From: Streptomyces caelestis
GTDB taxonomy: Bacteria > Actinomycetota > Actinomycetes > Streptomycetales > Streptomycetaceae
NCBI RefSeq assembly: GCF_014205255.1
Contig: NZ_JACHNE010000001.1
Coordinates: 8,184,001 to 8,248,000 of the forward strand
Direction of reading: 5' to 3'
Length of the DNA stretch: 64,000 nt
Part shown: one piece after another, positions 24,799 through 33,607 of the stretch
How positions within the stretch are numbered: the first letter of the stretch is position 1
Layout of the letters: each line of letters begins with the position of its first letter
Notes under the pieces: model-generated
The model's database searches: none
Seen by the model: the letters and a program-made list of their open reading frames with translations, nothing else
Told to the model about the DNA's origin: nothing
Made by a program: the position numbers and the translations under genes

Positions 24799-25425
24799 CT
24801 AAGCCCTGTCCGGCCGGTCATGTGAGTCGGGTGGTCCTTCAGCGGCGCCGAGAACCCGGAGGACTGTGGTGCGGAGCGCGGTCTCGGCCTCGCTGCTCGT
24901 CATGCGGCCGGAACCGACCTCGTCACCGGCCGCGTGTCCGAGGGCGACCGTCATGGCCACCAGCCAGCGCGGAGGCAGTCCGGGGGCGAACTCACCCGCC
25001 CGCTGGCCCCGTTCGACGAGACGGGCCAGCCGCTCGGCGACAGGCTCGTGGCGTGCCTGCTCCCCGTCCCCCGGCGTGCCGGTCGGAGCCGCCTGGAGCA
25101 GCGGCGCGTTGTCCTCGAACGACCGCCAGGAGGCGTCGAGAAACCTCAGAAGCGCGGCTCTGGCCGGTCCTTCGTCGAGTGCAGCGGCGTCCATCGCGGC
25201 GACGGCGTCCTCGGTGATGCGGTCGACGGCGGCCACGAGGAGCGAGTCGCGCGACGAGAAATGGGCGTAGACCGTCTGCCGGGTCACCCCCGCCGCCGCG
25301 GCGATGGCCTCCATGCCCGCATCCGGGCGCTGTCGCAGCAGGCGGACCGCCGCGTCGAGGATGGCGGCTCTGCTGCGCTCGGCATCGGCGCGACGCCGAC
25401 GGCGTGGTTCTCCCGAGGAAGTCAT
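24799..25425 (-). CDS. TetR-family transcriptional regulator
   Basis: A 208-residue TetR-family regulator. The N-terminal domain has RRRADAERSRAAILDAAVRLL and GVTRQTVYAHFSSRDSLL, the standard helix-turn-helix. The C-terminal domain is variable and gives no ligand clue. It is divergent from a SnoaL-domain / DUF1772 gene pair. The AT-rich 126-bp region between them carries inverted-repeat elements, so it probably represses both itself and the pair. Confidence 0.85.
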   Translation of the reverse strand: MTSSGEPRRRRRADAERSRAAILDAAVRLLRQRPDAGMEAIAAAAGVTRQTVYAHFSSRDSLLVAAVDRITEDAVAAMDAAALDEGPARAALLRFLDASWRSFEDNAPLLQAAPTGTPGDGEQARHEPVAERLARLVERGQRAGEFAPGLPPRWLVAMTVALGHAAGDEVGSGRMTSSEAETALRTTVLRVLGAAEGPPDSHDRPDRA

Positions 25426-25551
25426 CTCTTACAGCCTTGTCTAAGTTATCGAGGGGCTTATATCTTACAAGTCTGTCAAAGATAGTGATCGCGCTGCGGC
25501 CTCTCCGTCATGCCCTTCCCCGCCCCGTCGGCCTGACCAGATCGGAACGTC
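25426..25551. promoter_or_regulatory. Divergent promoter/operator region of the TetR gene
   Basis: An unusually AT-rich stretch for this genome. It contains CTTGT...ACAAG and TATCTT...AAGATA inverted repeats between about 25436 and 25484. These are plausible TetR-family binding sites between divergent starts. Confidence 0.45.
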
Positions 25552-25971
25552 ATGGAACCCTTCACCAACACCGCCCCTGAGCGGTTCATCTCTGACTTCT
25601 TCACCTCTCTCACCGAGTCCACGGTCCAGGGGGACGCACCCGAATCGGTGATGGCCCGCCACTTCGCCCCGGACATCGTCCAGATCAGTGACGGGACTCG
25701 ACTCGAACACGACCGGCTCCTCGCCCATCTGCGACCGGTGCGCAAGAACGTGGTCGGCTGGCGGTTCGAGGTCCACGAGGCCATCGCGGACGGTAACCGG
25801 ATCGCCGCCCGGTTCACGATCCACGCGCGGACGCGCAAGGGCGGCGCCACCGCAACCGAGGTGCACCTCCTCGGGGAGTTCACCGACGACGGACGTATGC
25901 GCCGGGCCCACCAGCTCACCCGAGCCCTTACCCCGGCACCGGCCGATGCGGATGCGGACGGGCAAGCCTGA
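25552..25971 (+). CDS. SnoaL-like (NTF2-fold) protein
   Basis: A 139-residue nuclear-transport-factor-2-fold protein with a RFISDFFTSLTE start, DIVQISDGTRLEHDRLLAHL and a WRFEVHEAIADGNRIAARFTIHART core typical of SnoaL-like domains. The function of the family is varied (isomerase, hydrolase or binding). Its stop overlaps the ATG of the next gene. It is likely under the control of the divergent TetR regulator. Confidence 0.75.
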   Translation: MEPFTNTAPERFISDFFTSLTESTVQGDAPESVMARHFAPDIVQISDGTRLEHDRLLAHLRPVRKNVVGWRFEVHEAIADGNRIAARFTIHARTRKGGATATEVHLLGEFTDDGRMRRAHQLTRALTPAPADADADGQA

Positions 25972-26498
25972 TGCCCACCCGGCCCGACCTCGCCCCTCCG
26001 TGCACCCGACCACCACAGACCAGGCGCGTCCGGCTCATCCAAGGACTCTCCCTGCTGTCCACCGGTCTGCTCGCCGGCGCGTTCGGCTACGGCGCCGCCA
26101 ACCTCGTCCCCACGTTCAACTCCGTGCCCATCGGAATGCGGCTCGACTTCCACACCGAGTTGATGAGGATGAACGGGATCACCGTGCAGGGCGCGATGGC
26201 GGTCTCGACTCTCAGTTCCCTCACCCTTGCCGTGCTGACCCGCGCCCGGGCCCGCGCCCTCGCAGGTGCGGCGTGCACCCTGACCCTGGCGTCTTTCCTG
26301 ATCACCCGGTTCGGGAACGTCCCCATCAATGGCCGCATCAAGCAGTGGGCCGCCACCGCTGCGCCGGCCGACCATGCGGAGATCCTGCGCCGCTGGGAGC
26401 TGTTCAACAACGCCCGCACGCTCACCGCCGTCGCCGCCTTCGTGCTCCTTGCCGTCCTCGCCCTCGGGCCGACTGCCTCCGGGCGGCGACGGGTCTGA
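25971..26498 (+). CDS. DUF1772-family membrane protein
   Basis: A 175-residue integral membrane protein with about four hydrophobic segments. They include LIQGLSLLSTGLLAGAFGYGAANLVPTF at the start and a final AFVLLAVLALG span. A middle FLITRFGNVPINGRIKQW motif and the R(W)ELFNNART segment are typical of DUF1772 (anthrone-oxygenase-like) proteins. It is translationally coupled to the SnoaL-like gene. Confidence 0.75.
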   Translation: MPTRPDLAPPCTRPPQTRRVRLIQGLSLLSTGLLAGAFGYGAANLVPTFNSVPIGMRLDFHTELMRMNGITVQGAMAVSTLSSLTLAVLTRARARALAGAACTLTLASFLITRFGNVPINGRIKQWAATAAPADHAEILRRWELFNNARTLTAVAAFVLLAVLALGPTASGRRRV

Positions 26499-26701
26499 GA
26501 AATGGGCTCCGCGGCCGGGCCGGCCGAGGCATGTCCGGCCTCTCAGGTACGCAACCAGATCGTGCGGGCTGCGGCGACGGCGGTGCCGAGGGGGACGCAG
26601 CCGCGTTGTCGTACCGGGCAGCCAGTGCCCGGTGCTGACGCCAAGTGCCAAGTGACTTAGTAGTATCCCCAGTAGGTCGAGTGCGGAGGGCAGGCTTGAG
26701 C

Positions 26702-27163
26702 ATGAGCGGACGGCTGCGCGCAGGTGGGGCCTTCGGGTACCTCCTGCTGGTCGTCATGCTCACCTTGGGCGTGTTCGCCATGCACACGATGGGCCACCCC
26801 GAAGATTCCTCCGGGCACGGCATGAGCGGCGCGATCCCCGCTGCCGCAGGTGCGCACCAGGGCGGCATGGCCCAGCAGGCCGCAGCCTCCGAGCATTCGG
26901 CCGTGCCGGGGGTGACGGCCGAGCACGGGACCGCGGCGTCGCCCACCGAGTCGCCGGTGCACGAGCTCCCGAGCGGCATGGACCCGATGTCCGTGTGCTT
27001 GGCGGTTCTCACCGTGTGGCTGCTCGGACTGTTCCTGCATGCGCTGGTGCTCCGCCGACATGAGCGGCTGACCGCCCTTCTCACCCGATCGATGGCCTCG
27101 GCGCGCCCCGGCACTCCGCCGCCGAGACCGCTCCTCTCCCAGTTGTCAGTTCTGCGGATATAG
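26702..27163 (+). CDS. DUF6153-family membrane protein
   Basis: A 153-residue protein with an N-terminal membrane helix (FGYLLLVVMLTLGVFAMHTMGH), a His/Met-rich middle and a second helix (VCLAVLTVWLLGLFLHALVL). It ends with the family-typical LSQLSVLRI. ATG at 26702 was chosen over an upstream in-frame start at 26645 because the first helix then begins at the usual place. Such proteins commonly sit next to DUF305 genes in Streptomyces. A copper-related envelope role is suggested by context only. Confidence 0.7.
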   Translation: MSGRLRAGGAFGYLLLVVMLTLGVFAMHTMGHPEDSSGHGMSGAIPAAAGAHQGGMAQQAAASEHSAVPGVTAEHGTAASPTESPVHELPSGMDPMSVCLAVLTVWLLGLFLHALVLRRHERLTALLTRSMASARPGTPPPRPLLSQLSVLRI

Positions 27164-27250
27164 GCCGAACCGTCGCGCGGCCACTTCAGTGCTGCCCGCG
27201 CAGACGCGTACTCCGCACAGACAGAACTGACGACAAGAGGTATCTCGCAC

Positions 27251-27931
27251 ATGACTGCCTACACGCACGCCCTCAACCGTCGCCTGAGCCGCCGTCTCGC
27301 GGTGGTGGCCGCGATCACCGCGGGCGGGCTGCTGCTCGCCGCCTGCGGCGGGAACGACATGGAGGGCATGGACCACGGGAGCGGCAGCTCCGCCTCCGCC
27401 TCGCCGACCCAGGCGACGAGTGAGAACCCGGCGCCCGGCGCGTTCAACGACACGGACGTCATGTTCGCGCAGATGATGATCCCGCACCACGAGCAGGCCC
27501 TGGAGATGTCCAAGCTTGCGGACAGCCGGGCCTCCGACGCGGAGATCAAGACCCTGGCCGAGGAGATCGAGAAGGCCCAGGACCCCGAGATCCAGACCAT
27601 GAGGTCCTGGCTGAAGGCCTGGGGCAAGCCGGAGTCCGCCGAGGAGAGCATGCCCGGCATGGACCACGGGTCCGGCGGCATGGACCACGGGTCCGGGATG
27701 TCCGGAATGATGTCCGACGAGGACATGAAGAAGCTCGAGGCCGCCAAGGGCACCGAGTTCGACCGGATGTTCGCGGAGATGATGATCGAGCACCACAAGG
27801 GCGCGATCACCATGGCGGAGGACGAGCGGAAGAAGGGCCGTAACGCCACGGCCAAGAAGCTCGCCGCCGACGTCGTGAAGACCCAGTCCACCGAGGTCGA
27901 GAAGTTCGAGAAGATCCTCGACCGGCTCTGA
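27251..27931 (+). CDS. DUF305-domain lipoprotein
   Basis: A 226-residue lipoprotein with lipobox LLLAACGG near residue 33. Two DUF305 helical halves follow: DVMFAQMMIPHHEQALEMS and DRMFAEMMIEHHKGAITMA, both with the MMxxHH motif. Between them are Met/His-rich MDHGSG repeats that can bind metal, also present just after the lipobox. The family is often linked with copper handling. It lies 88 bp after the DUF6153 gene and is followed by a hairpin. Confidence 0.85.
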   Translation: MTAYTHALNRRLSRRLAVVAAITAGGLLLAACGGNDMEGMDHGSGSSASASPTQATSENPAPGAFNDTDVMFAQMMIPHHEQALEMSKLADSRASDAEIKTLAEEIEKAQDPEIQTMRSWLKAWGKPESAEESMPGMDHGSGGMDHGSGMSGMMSDEDMKKLEAAKGTEFDRMFAEMMIEHHKGAITMAEDERKKGRNATAKKLAADVVKTQSTEVEKFEKILDRL

Positions 27932-27945
27932 TCAGCAACACCCAC

Positions 27946-27991
27946 TGACCGCCCAGGGCTCCGAGGCGCACCCGAGGAGCCCGGGCGGTCA
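27946..27991 (+). terminator. Hairpin terminator after the DUF305 gene
   Basis: Arms at 27946-27962 and 27976-27991 are complementary except for one bulged A. Confidence 0.65.
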
Positions 27992-28060
27992 CCTCCCCAT
28001 GTCGGCATGGCCGTGACCGGCGCTCGCCACTCCCTTGCACCAGTACGCACCCGAGGAATC

Positions 28061-28927
28061 ATGAACAAGCGCCCTGCCGCCGTGGCAGCCACCGCCCTGG
28101 CTGTCACCCTCACACTGGCCGCATGCTCCGACAGCGGAGACAGCCAAGGCCCGGCCGGCTCGCACACCACCTCCGGGACGACCGTCAGCCACATCCACGG
28201 TCTCGGTCTGGACCCCGGTGACCAGCGCCTCTACGTCGCCACCCACGAAGGCATCTACACCCCCGACGCCAAGGGAGAGCCTGAGCCGGTCGGCGACAGC
28301 AGGGACGACTTCATGGGCTTCACCGTGGCCGGCGACAAGACGTTCTACGCCAGCGGCCACCCGGCTTCCGGCGGCAACAAGGGGCTCATCAAGAGCACCG
28401 ACGCGGGCGAGACCTGGAAGTCGCTGTCCCTGTCAGGCGAGTCCGACTTCCACGCCCTGGAATCCGCCCACGGCACGGTCTACGGCTACGACTCCACCAA
28501 CGGCCTGGTGCGCACGACCAAGGACGGCGTCTCCTGGAAGGACGGGGCCCGGCTGGAAGCGCTGGACATGGCAGTCAGCCCCACCGACCCCGGCGTCGTC
28601 CTGGCCACCACCGCCGAAGGCATCGCCCGCAGCAGCGACGGCGGAAAGACCTTCGCCCCGGGGAAGGAGCCGGTGATGGCCTTCCTCTCCTGGGCCGCGA
28701 AAGACGGCCTCTTCGGCATCGACACCTCCGGCGGCCTCAACCGCAGCACGGACGGCGGCACCACGTGGAAGAAGGTCTCCACCGTCCCGGGCGGCCGGCC
28801 GCAGGCGCTCACCGCCGTCGGCGCCGACCATGTCCTCGCCGCCACCCGGACCGGGGTGTTCGAGTCGAAGGACGGCGGCAGGACGTTCAAGAAGCGCCTG
28901 GCCGTTACGTCGAGCGGCGGCCACTGA
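28061..28927 (+). CDS. Secreted BNR-repeat lipoprotein (F510_1955-type glycosylhydrolase-like)
   Basis: A 288-residue lipoprotein with lipobox TLAACSD at about residue 22. The mature part is a beta-propeller of sialidase-type (BNR/Asp-box) repeats: STDAGETWKSL, TTKDGVSWKDG, SSDGGKTFAPG, STDGGTTWKKV and SKDGGRTFKKR. ATG at 28061 lies after a GAGGAATC ribosome site. The catalytic residues of true sialidases are not evident, so it may be a binding or scaffold propeller. It is part of the copper-associated secreted cluster. Confidence 0.75.
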   Translation: MNKRPAAVAATALAVTLTLAACSDSGDSQGPAGSHTTSGTTVSHIHGLGLDPGDQRLYVATHEGIYTPDAKGEPEPVGDSRDDFMGFTVAGDKTFYASGHPASGGNKGLIKSTDAGETWKSLSLSGESDFHALESAHGTVYGYDSTNGLVRTTKDGVSWKDGARLEALDMAVSPTDPGVVLATTAEGIARSSDGGKTFAPGKEPVMAFLSWAAKDGLFGIDTSGGLNRSTDGGTTWKKVSTVPGGRPQALTAVGADHVLAATRTGVFESKDGGRTFKKRLAVTSSGGH

Positions 28928-28941
28928 CCCGTAACGGGTGG

Positions 28942-29856
28942 TCAGGCGGCCATCATGACGAGCATGGCGCACATCGTGCCGCCCATGCCGATGTGGGCCG
29001 TCAGCGCCGCGCCCGGTGACGTGCCCGGTGGGCGACGGCGGCTGCGGTTGCCCGCTGCCGCGTGGGCCCGGCGCCTGTCGCCTCCCGGGCGGGCCCTGTC
29101 CCAGACGGAGATGGCCAGGGACGCGGCGAACACCACGATCGCGTCGGGCAGGGCGAGGAACCGCCGCGCCCAGCGACCCTTGCCCGCGGCGCGGCCCGCA
29201 CCCGCTCGTGGGCCGGTGCCACGGAGCCGCGCCCACACGGCGGCGACGATCGAGAGCAGGAAGTACACGGCGAGGGCGAGCAGGACGGCACGCCACACGG
29301 AAGTGGCGTCTGACGACGCGGAGTTGTGGGCGGCGTCGGCTGTCATGTCGTGGGCGGTCATCCCCGAGGAGTGGGCCATGCCCTCCATCCCGGCCGTGCC
29401 CTCCATCCCGGCCATGCCCGCAGTCCCCGCGGTGTCGGATCCGCGCCCGTGCCCATGATTCATGCCGGCCATCGAGTGCCCGCCCAGAGCGAGGACCGGC
29501 GCGGAGTCGGTGCCCGGCATGGCGAGTGTCATGATCACCATGGCGGCACTGCCGATGATGTGGTGCGCCCAGCGGCGGCCGTGTCGCCAGCCGTGCAGCC
29601 GAGCGTGGCGTACGGACAGGGCCGCGCCGCCGAGGCCGACGGCCGTGAACGCCGCCACCCACCACAGGCTGTGGTCTCCGAAACTGTGCGCCGTCGCGGG
29701 CAGGAACATCGCGGCCATGCCGCCGGCCATGACGAGATCGCCTCCGGCCGCGAACCGGGCCTCTCTGCCGTCGGCGGCGGCCAGCCGGGCCGTGCTCACG
29801 ACGGCCGCGAGTGCGGAGACCGCCGCCAGCGTCCAGTTCAGGGCCGGACTTCCCAT
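28942..29856 (-). CDS. DUF5134-family membrane protein
   Basis: A 304-residue protein with about eight predicted membrane segments in two groups. A Met/His/Gly-rich linker separates them (AGMNHGHGRG, repeated AGMEG units and AHSSGMTAHDMTADAAH), similar in composition to the DUF305 lipoprotein. The C-terminal segment AHIGMGGTMCAMLVMMAA is Met-rich. The family occurs widely in actinobacteria with unknown function. Convergent with the BNR lipoprotein gene, with a 14-bp gap. A metal-binding role is inferred from composition. Confidence 0.75.
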   Translation of the reverse strand: MGSPALNWTLAAVSALAAVVSTARLAAADGREARFAAGGDLVMAGGMAAMFLPATAHSFGDHSLWWVAAFTAVGLGGAALSVRHARLHGWRHGRRWAHHIIGSAAMVIMTLAMPGTDSAPVLALGGHSMAGMNHGHGRGSDTAGTAGMAGMEGTAGMEGMAHSSGMTAHDMTADAAHNSASSDATSVWRAVLLALAVYFLLSIVAAVWARLRGTGPRAGAGRAAGKGRWARRFLALPDAIVVFAASLAISVWDRARPGGDRRRAHAAAGNRSRRRPPGTSPGAALTAHIGMGGTMCAMLVMMAA

Positions 29857-30245
29857 CGCTGCCTCCGCCTCGACCGTCGTCGCCGACGCCCTGTTTTGCG
29901 GGCCCGTCGACTTCCGTCGTCCTCTGGCTGTTATCTACGGATGTCCTTAGTACGTAGTGGTGCCAAGAGGTGTTCAGTGGAAGGAGGTTGTTTCCGCCAG
30001 GATGGCGTGGCGCACTTCTCGGCGGTGCGCGTCGATCGTCTCGTTCCACCGCGCGAGAAGACCGGTGAGATCCGGGCCGAACACCGGCGGCGGGAATGCC
30101 GCGTTGGGTGAAGGTGTCCGGGCTCGCGCTGATCGTGGTCCTTCTCTTCCGGGCCCCGCAGGACACCAACGACAGCACCACCCGCGTCACCGACCCGCGC
30201 CGAACACGACGCCCTGGTCTGACACTGTCCCGCGGAGGTCTCGCG
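29857..30245. other. Intergenic region with promoter of the DUF5134 gene and short gene debris
   Basis: A 389-bp region. Next to the DUF5134 start is a CCTTAGTACGTAGT motif (29945-29958) similar to one ahead of the DUF6153 gene. A minus-strand stretch at about 29979-30090 reads FGPDLTGLLARWNETIDAHRR and may be a C-terminal gene remnant. A plus-strand ATG at 30096 begins MPRWVKVSGLALIVVLLF, like the start of small Streptomyces membrane peptides, but the sequence after it does not continue as such a protein. I regard both as debris. Confidence 0.35.
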
Positions 30246-30665
30246 TCAGCCCTCCACCTGCCCCCGCACCCGCCGGGACGGTGTGAAGCCGTACAGGTCG
30301 AGGATGCCGGGCGGGTCGGCGAGGCCGGGCCCGCCCTGTTCGATCCAGGTCGTGATGTCGGCGGTGGCGTCGGGGTCGTTGACCAGGCCGAGCCACACCG
30401 GCCGGCCGCCTGCCGCACGGCCGGCGGGCGAGGGCTGCACGACGACGACGTTGGCGTGCTCGCAGGCGTCCAGGCAGTCGGTGACGCGGACGGTCGCGGT
30501 GCCGTCGAGCGCCTGGCGAAGGCCGCGCAGTTGAGCCGCATGGTCGAAGCCGGGGATCTTCGGCGTGCCGCAGCAGCACCCCCGGCAGACGGTGACCGTG
30601 CACCGCGCCGCCCCCGCGGACGGAGCGGAAGCGGTAGCGGCGGTACGGCGGGAGCGCTTGCTCAC
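30246..30665 (-). CDS. (2Fe-2S) ferredoxin-domain protein
   Basis: A 139-residue thioredoxin-like 2Fe-2S ferredoxin-domain protein. Cysteines lie in VTVCRGCCCGTPKIPG and TDCLDACEHANVVVVQPS, followed by VWLGLVNDPDATADITTWIEQGG. The GTG at 30665 overlaps the stop of a P-type ATPase remnant by four bases. It was therefore once translationally coupled to a metal transporter. A frameshifted paralogue lies at 19792-20126. Electron transfer or metal-stress roles are possible, and the partner is unknown. Confidence 0.75.
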   Translation of the reverse strand: MSKRSRRTAATASAPSAGAARCTVTVCRGCCCGTPKIPGFDHAAQLRGLRQALDGTATVRVTDCLDACEHANVVVVQPSPAGRAAGGRPVWLGLVNDPDATADITTWIEQGGPGLADPPGILDLYGFTPSRRVRGQVEG

Positions 30666-30805
30666 ACGGTGTCCTTCCCGGGGCTGGTCCAAGCGGCCTC
30701 GCGCGGCAGACGCAGGCCGTTGAGGCCGACGACGGCGGTCGGGTCCTCGTGCCCGGCGACGCCGAGCGACAGAGGCAGCGTACCGATCAGGTCCCAGGCG
30801 GCCGG
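30662..30805 (-). pseudogene. C-terminal remnant of a heavy-metal P-type ATPase
   Basis: About 47 codons remain. They read LIGTLPLSLGVAGHEDPTAVV and GLNGLRLPREAAW, like the C-terminal cytoplasmic end of actinobacterial metal-transporting ATPases (usually LPLPLGVAGHEGSTV, LNGLRLLR). Everything upstream is replaced by unrelated plus-strand sequence. Its TGA overlaps the ferredoxin GTG. Identity is by resemblance only. Confidence 0.5.
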
Positions 30806-30919
30806 CGGCAGCACTGTCGACGAGCCACCAGCCGGCGGTCGCGTGGCACGAGCGGCCGGGCTTCGCCATCCAGCGGGAACCCCACTTCGAACCGGGGCTT
30901 CCCGCGTTCGTGGACTCCC

Positions 30920-32323
30920 ATGGCTGAGGCCGCAGTCGAGAGGACGTGGCGGTCGTACGGCCCCAACCGCCGCTCCACCCGCACCGTTCGCGTGCGCGCA
31001 TCCGTCGCCCTGGTCGCCCTGACGGTCCTCGCCGTCCTGCTCGTGCCGCCCCTGGTCCAACTCGACCAGCAGGCCGTGAACCTCGCCGCCAAGCTGCGAC
31101 CGCCCTCCTGGGCCCACCCGTTCGGCACCGACGACGTCGGTCGGGACCTGCTGCTGCGCTGCGTCTACGGCCTGCGGGCCTCCCTGCTCGTCGGCGTGGC
31201 GGCGGCGCTGACGGCGACCGTGATCGGGACGGCCGTCGGGGCCACGGCCGGGGCGCTGGGCGGCTGGGCCGACCGGGGCGTGATGCGGTTGGCCGACACG
31301 TTCTCCTCCGTGCCGCACCTGCTGCTCGGCATCTTCATCGTCGCCATGTTCCGGCCCGGTATCTGGCCGGTGGTGGCCTCGGTCGCGCTCACCCACTGGC
31401 CGTCGACCGCCCGGATCGCTGACGCCGAGGTCCTCTCGCTGCGCTCGCGGCCGTACATCGACGCCGCCGTCGCCGGCGGCGCCTCCCGGGGGCGGGTGGC
31501 GATACGGGCGCGCCGCTACGCGCGCGGGTGCCGGAGCCGGGTTTGCGGCGAGGCGTACCTGCCCCTGGGGCCGACGACGCTGCACCTGGCCCAGGGCAGT
31601 GTCGACCGGGCGGCCGAACGGGCTCGGCAGCGCAACCCGGATGTGAAGATCACGGTCGACATCGTTCCCGAGGAGGCCGAGGTGGCGCTGCTGCGGGAGG
31701 CGCGCCACGCCGCCGCCGTCGTGACCCGGGGCCGGGGACCGATCAGGGGAGCGCTGCTGGGTTCGGTCAGCCGCTCCCTGGCGACGCATGCCACCGGCCC
31801 GGTGATCGTGGTCCGGGGCACCTCAGGGAATCGGCAAGGAACCAACGGCCGCATCGTGATCGGAGTGGGGGAGGCGGCGACCGGCACGGCGGCGATCCGG
31901 TTCGCGTTCCGCGAGGCCGAAGCGCGGCGCTGCGCGCTGGACGCCGTACGCGTGTGGCGTCGCCCCGCCCACCGTCCCCTGGCGCATCCGCTGTTCACCG
32001 GGGTTCCCGGCCACCACGACGAGGATCAGGCAGCGACTCCGCTCGACGACGCCCTGCGCGCCCCGGAGCACGAACACCCGGACGTACCGGTGCACCGCGT
32101 CACCGCCGAGGGTCCGGCCCGCCACGTCCGTCCTGCTCACGCACTCGGCCACGGCCGACCTGCTCGTCCTCGGCGCCCCTCGACGCCAGGGGCAGCTCTC
32201 GCGGCCCCTCGGCCGTGTGGCGCACGCCGCGCTCCAGCACGCCGACTGCCCGGTCGCGGTGGTGCCGCGACGTGGAAACGGGGCGCCATTGGTGTGATGC
32301 CGACGCGACGGCGTTGTCGCTGA
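30920..32323 (+). pseudogene. Chimera: truncated NikC/DppC-type permease fused to a universal stress protein remnant
   Basis: Codons from ATG 30920 to about 31520 encode the first two thirds of a nickel/peptide ABC permease (HPFGTDDVGRDLLLRC, a GTAVGATAGALGGW segment, SLRSRPYIDAAVAGGASRG), broken before its EAA loop is complete. The frame then passes into a universal stress protein lacking about its first 60 residues: GEAYLPLGPTTLHLAQ, then GALLGSVSRSLATHATGPVIVV with the usual nucleotide-loop spacing, and a second USP domain. At 32126-32133 a GTCC duplication shifts the frame. The proper end (LVLGAPRRQGQL, CPVAVVPRRG) continues in another frame to a TGA near 32300. Neither function should survive. 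A short upstream tail ending at 30926 may be a remnant of the gene before nikC. Confidence 0.75.
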
Positions 32324-32592
32324 TGATGATGGCGCGTTGTGCAGGGTGTGGAACGGAGCATCAGCCCCGGCGCCTGCATGTTGCTGCGCGATCGGCTTGT
32401 CGAGGTGATCACATGCGTGCGCTCGCACGCCGCGTTGGTGGAATCGGTGGCCTACGCGGGTGACCGTCCGTTCACTGAAGCGGGGGGTGCCGCGGCCGAG
32501 AGCGAGCCCCGCAGGGAGGACTGGCGTGGGCGGCGGCCCTGAGAGGTCCGCCCTGTTCGCGGTGACGCGTGCTCGTGCCCGTGTACCTATGG

Positions 32593-32889
32593 CTATCGCT
32601 CCGGGACGGCGAGTTCACGGCCGAGGTAGAAGCTCTCCCGCTCCTCGACGACGTACGGGGCCATGGCCGCGCGCCGCTGCTTCTCCGGCTCGGAGGCCCG
32701 CCAGGAGTCGCAGACCTCCTTGGAGTCCCAGAACGACACCCCGGTGATCTCCTGCCCGTCCTCGGACCAGTAGGCGAAGGCGCGGCGCAGGCCCTGCGGG
32801 TAGGGGTCGGGACGCCATGAGCTCTCGAAGTCCTCCAGGGCGCCCGGCCGAAGGCGGCGTGTCGTCACCCAGACGAAGTGCTCATCCAT
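32593..32889 (-). CDS. Small dimeric-barrel-like hypothetical protein
   Basis: A 98-residue protein with MDEHFVWVTTRRLRPGALEDFESSW, YWSEDGQEITGVSFWDSKEVCDSW and a VVEERESFYLG C-terminal part. The layout (beta strand, helix, GVSFWDS strand) resembles an antibiotic-biosynthesis-monooxygenase-type barrel, but I do not recognise a defined family. ATG at 32889 is preceded by GGAGGAGGCCGCG, better than the in-frame start 15 bases upstream. The 269 bp on its right-hand gene-free side (32324-32592) holds no recognisable feature. Confidence 0.65.
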   Translation of the reverse strand: MDEHFVWVTTRRLRPGALEDFESSWRPDPYPQGLRRAFAYWSEDGQEITGVSFWDSKEVCDSWRASEPEKQRRAAMAPYVVEERESFYLGRELAVPER

Positions 32890-33138
32890 CGCGGCCTCCT
32901 CCACAACGCCAAGCCGGTTCGACGGCCCTTATGACCACCGTAGGGCCGAGGCACCGCTCGCGCCTGCGCGGCTGTCGCTGCGCTGCCGCCGGCGGCCCGC
33001 CGACGTGCATAAAATATTGCCAGGTGTGTCCCAAGAAGACGGCAACGCCCTTTTAAGGGCACTTGGTGCGAAGGCGCAACGCCGTGCCCGGAGGTCGGCG
33101 ATCTCAGGAGCCGAGGTTGTCCGGAAGGAGGCAAGCCG

Positions 33139-33510
33139 ATGATCACCGAACTGGCTGTCGAGCGCGTGGCATTCACCTGCGGCCACTGCTGGCACAAGTG
33201 GAGCGCCGACTACGACGTGCAGTACTACCGCGACGACAATGGGGACGAGTGGGAGTACTTCAACCGCGACGGCCACGGAGTGCCGTCCCCCTACGACCCG
33301 CAGGGCGCTCCCGCCTGCCCGATCTGCGGCCGCCGCTGGGTGGGCCGGCTCACCGCGCGTCGGCACGTCCCCGTTCCGCCCGGCCCCGCCAGCACTCCCC
33401 GGCACAGGCTCACCGGGCCTCGCGAGCAGCACCGCACCGACCGGCGTGCCGCGCCTCGCCTGGATGCCGACGCGCACGAGCAGCCCTCGCAGGACACCCC
33501 CGCCACCTGA
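33139..33510 (+). CDS. Zinc-ribbon-like hypothetical protein
   Basis: A 123-residue protein with two CxxC pairs, TCGHCWHKW near residue 14 and CPICGRRWVG near residue 60, likely a zinc ribbon. Between them is an acidic aromatic stretch (YDVQYYRDDNGDEWEYF). The C-terminal half is Pro/Arg-rich and probably disordered. ATG at 33139 has a clear GGAAGGAGG site. It lies beside the stressosome genes; no function can be assigned. Confidence 0.7.
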   Translation: MITELAVERVAFTCGHCWHKWSADYDVQYYRDDNGDEWEYFNRDGHGVPSPYDPQGAPACPICGRRWVGRLTARRHVPVPPGPASTPRHRLTGPREQHRTDRRAAPRLDADAHEQPSQDTPAT

Positions 33511-33607
33511 TCGCGAGGGGAGTCCGGCGTGGCCCGGGGCGGTCTCGGCCGCCACGCGGACATCACTGACCCGGGTCGAGTGTTCACCGGGATGTCCCAC
33601 ACCCCGC

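Noticed and set aside
30666..31001. N-terminal extension of the 2Fe-2S ferredoxin frame to 31001
   Set aside because: The added residues are Arg-rich shadow of the permease chimera; the GTG at 30665 gives a normal-length protein and overlaps the ATPase remnant stop.
32339..32542. Small plus-strand frame of 67 codons between the stress-protein chimera and the small barrel-like gene
   Set aside because: No ribosome site, no family resemblance and no supporting context; left as unexplained intergenic sequence.
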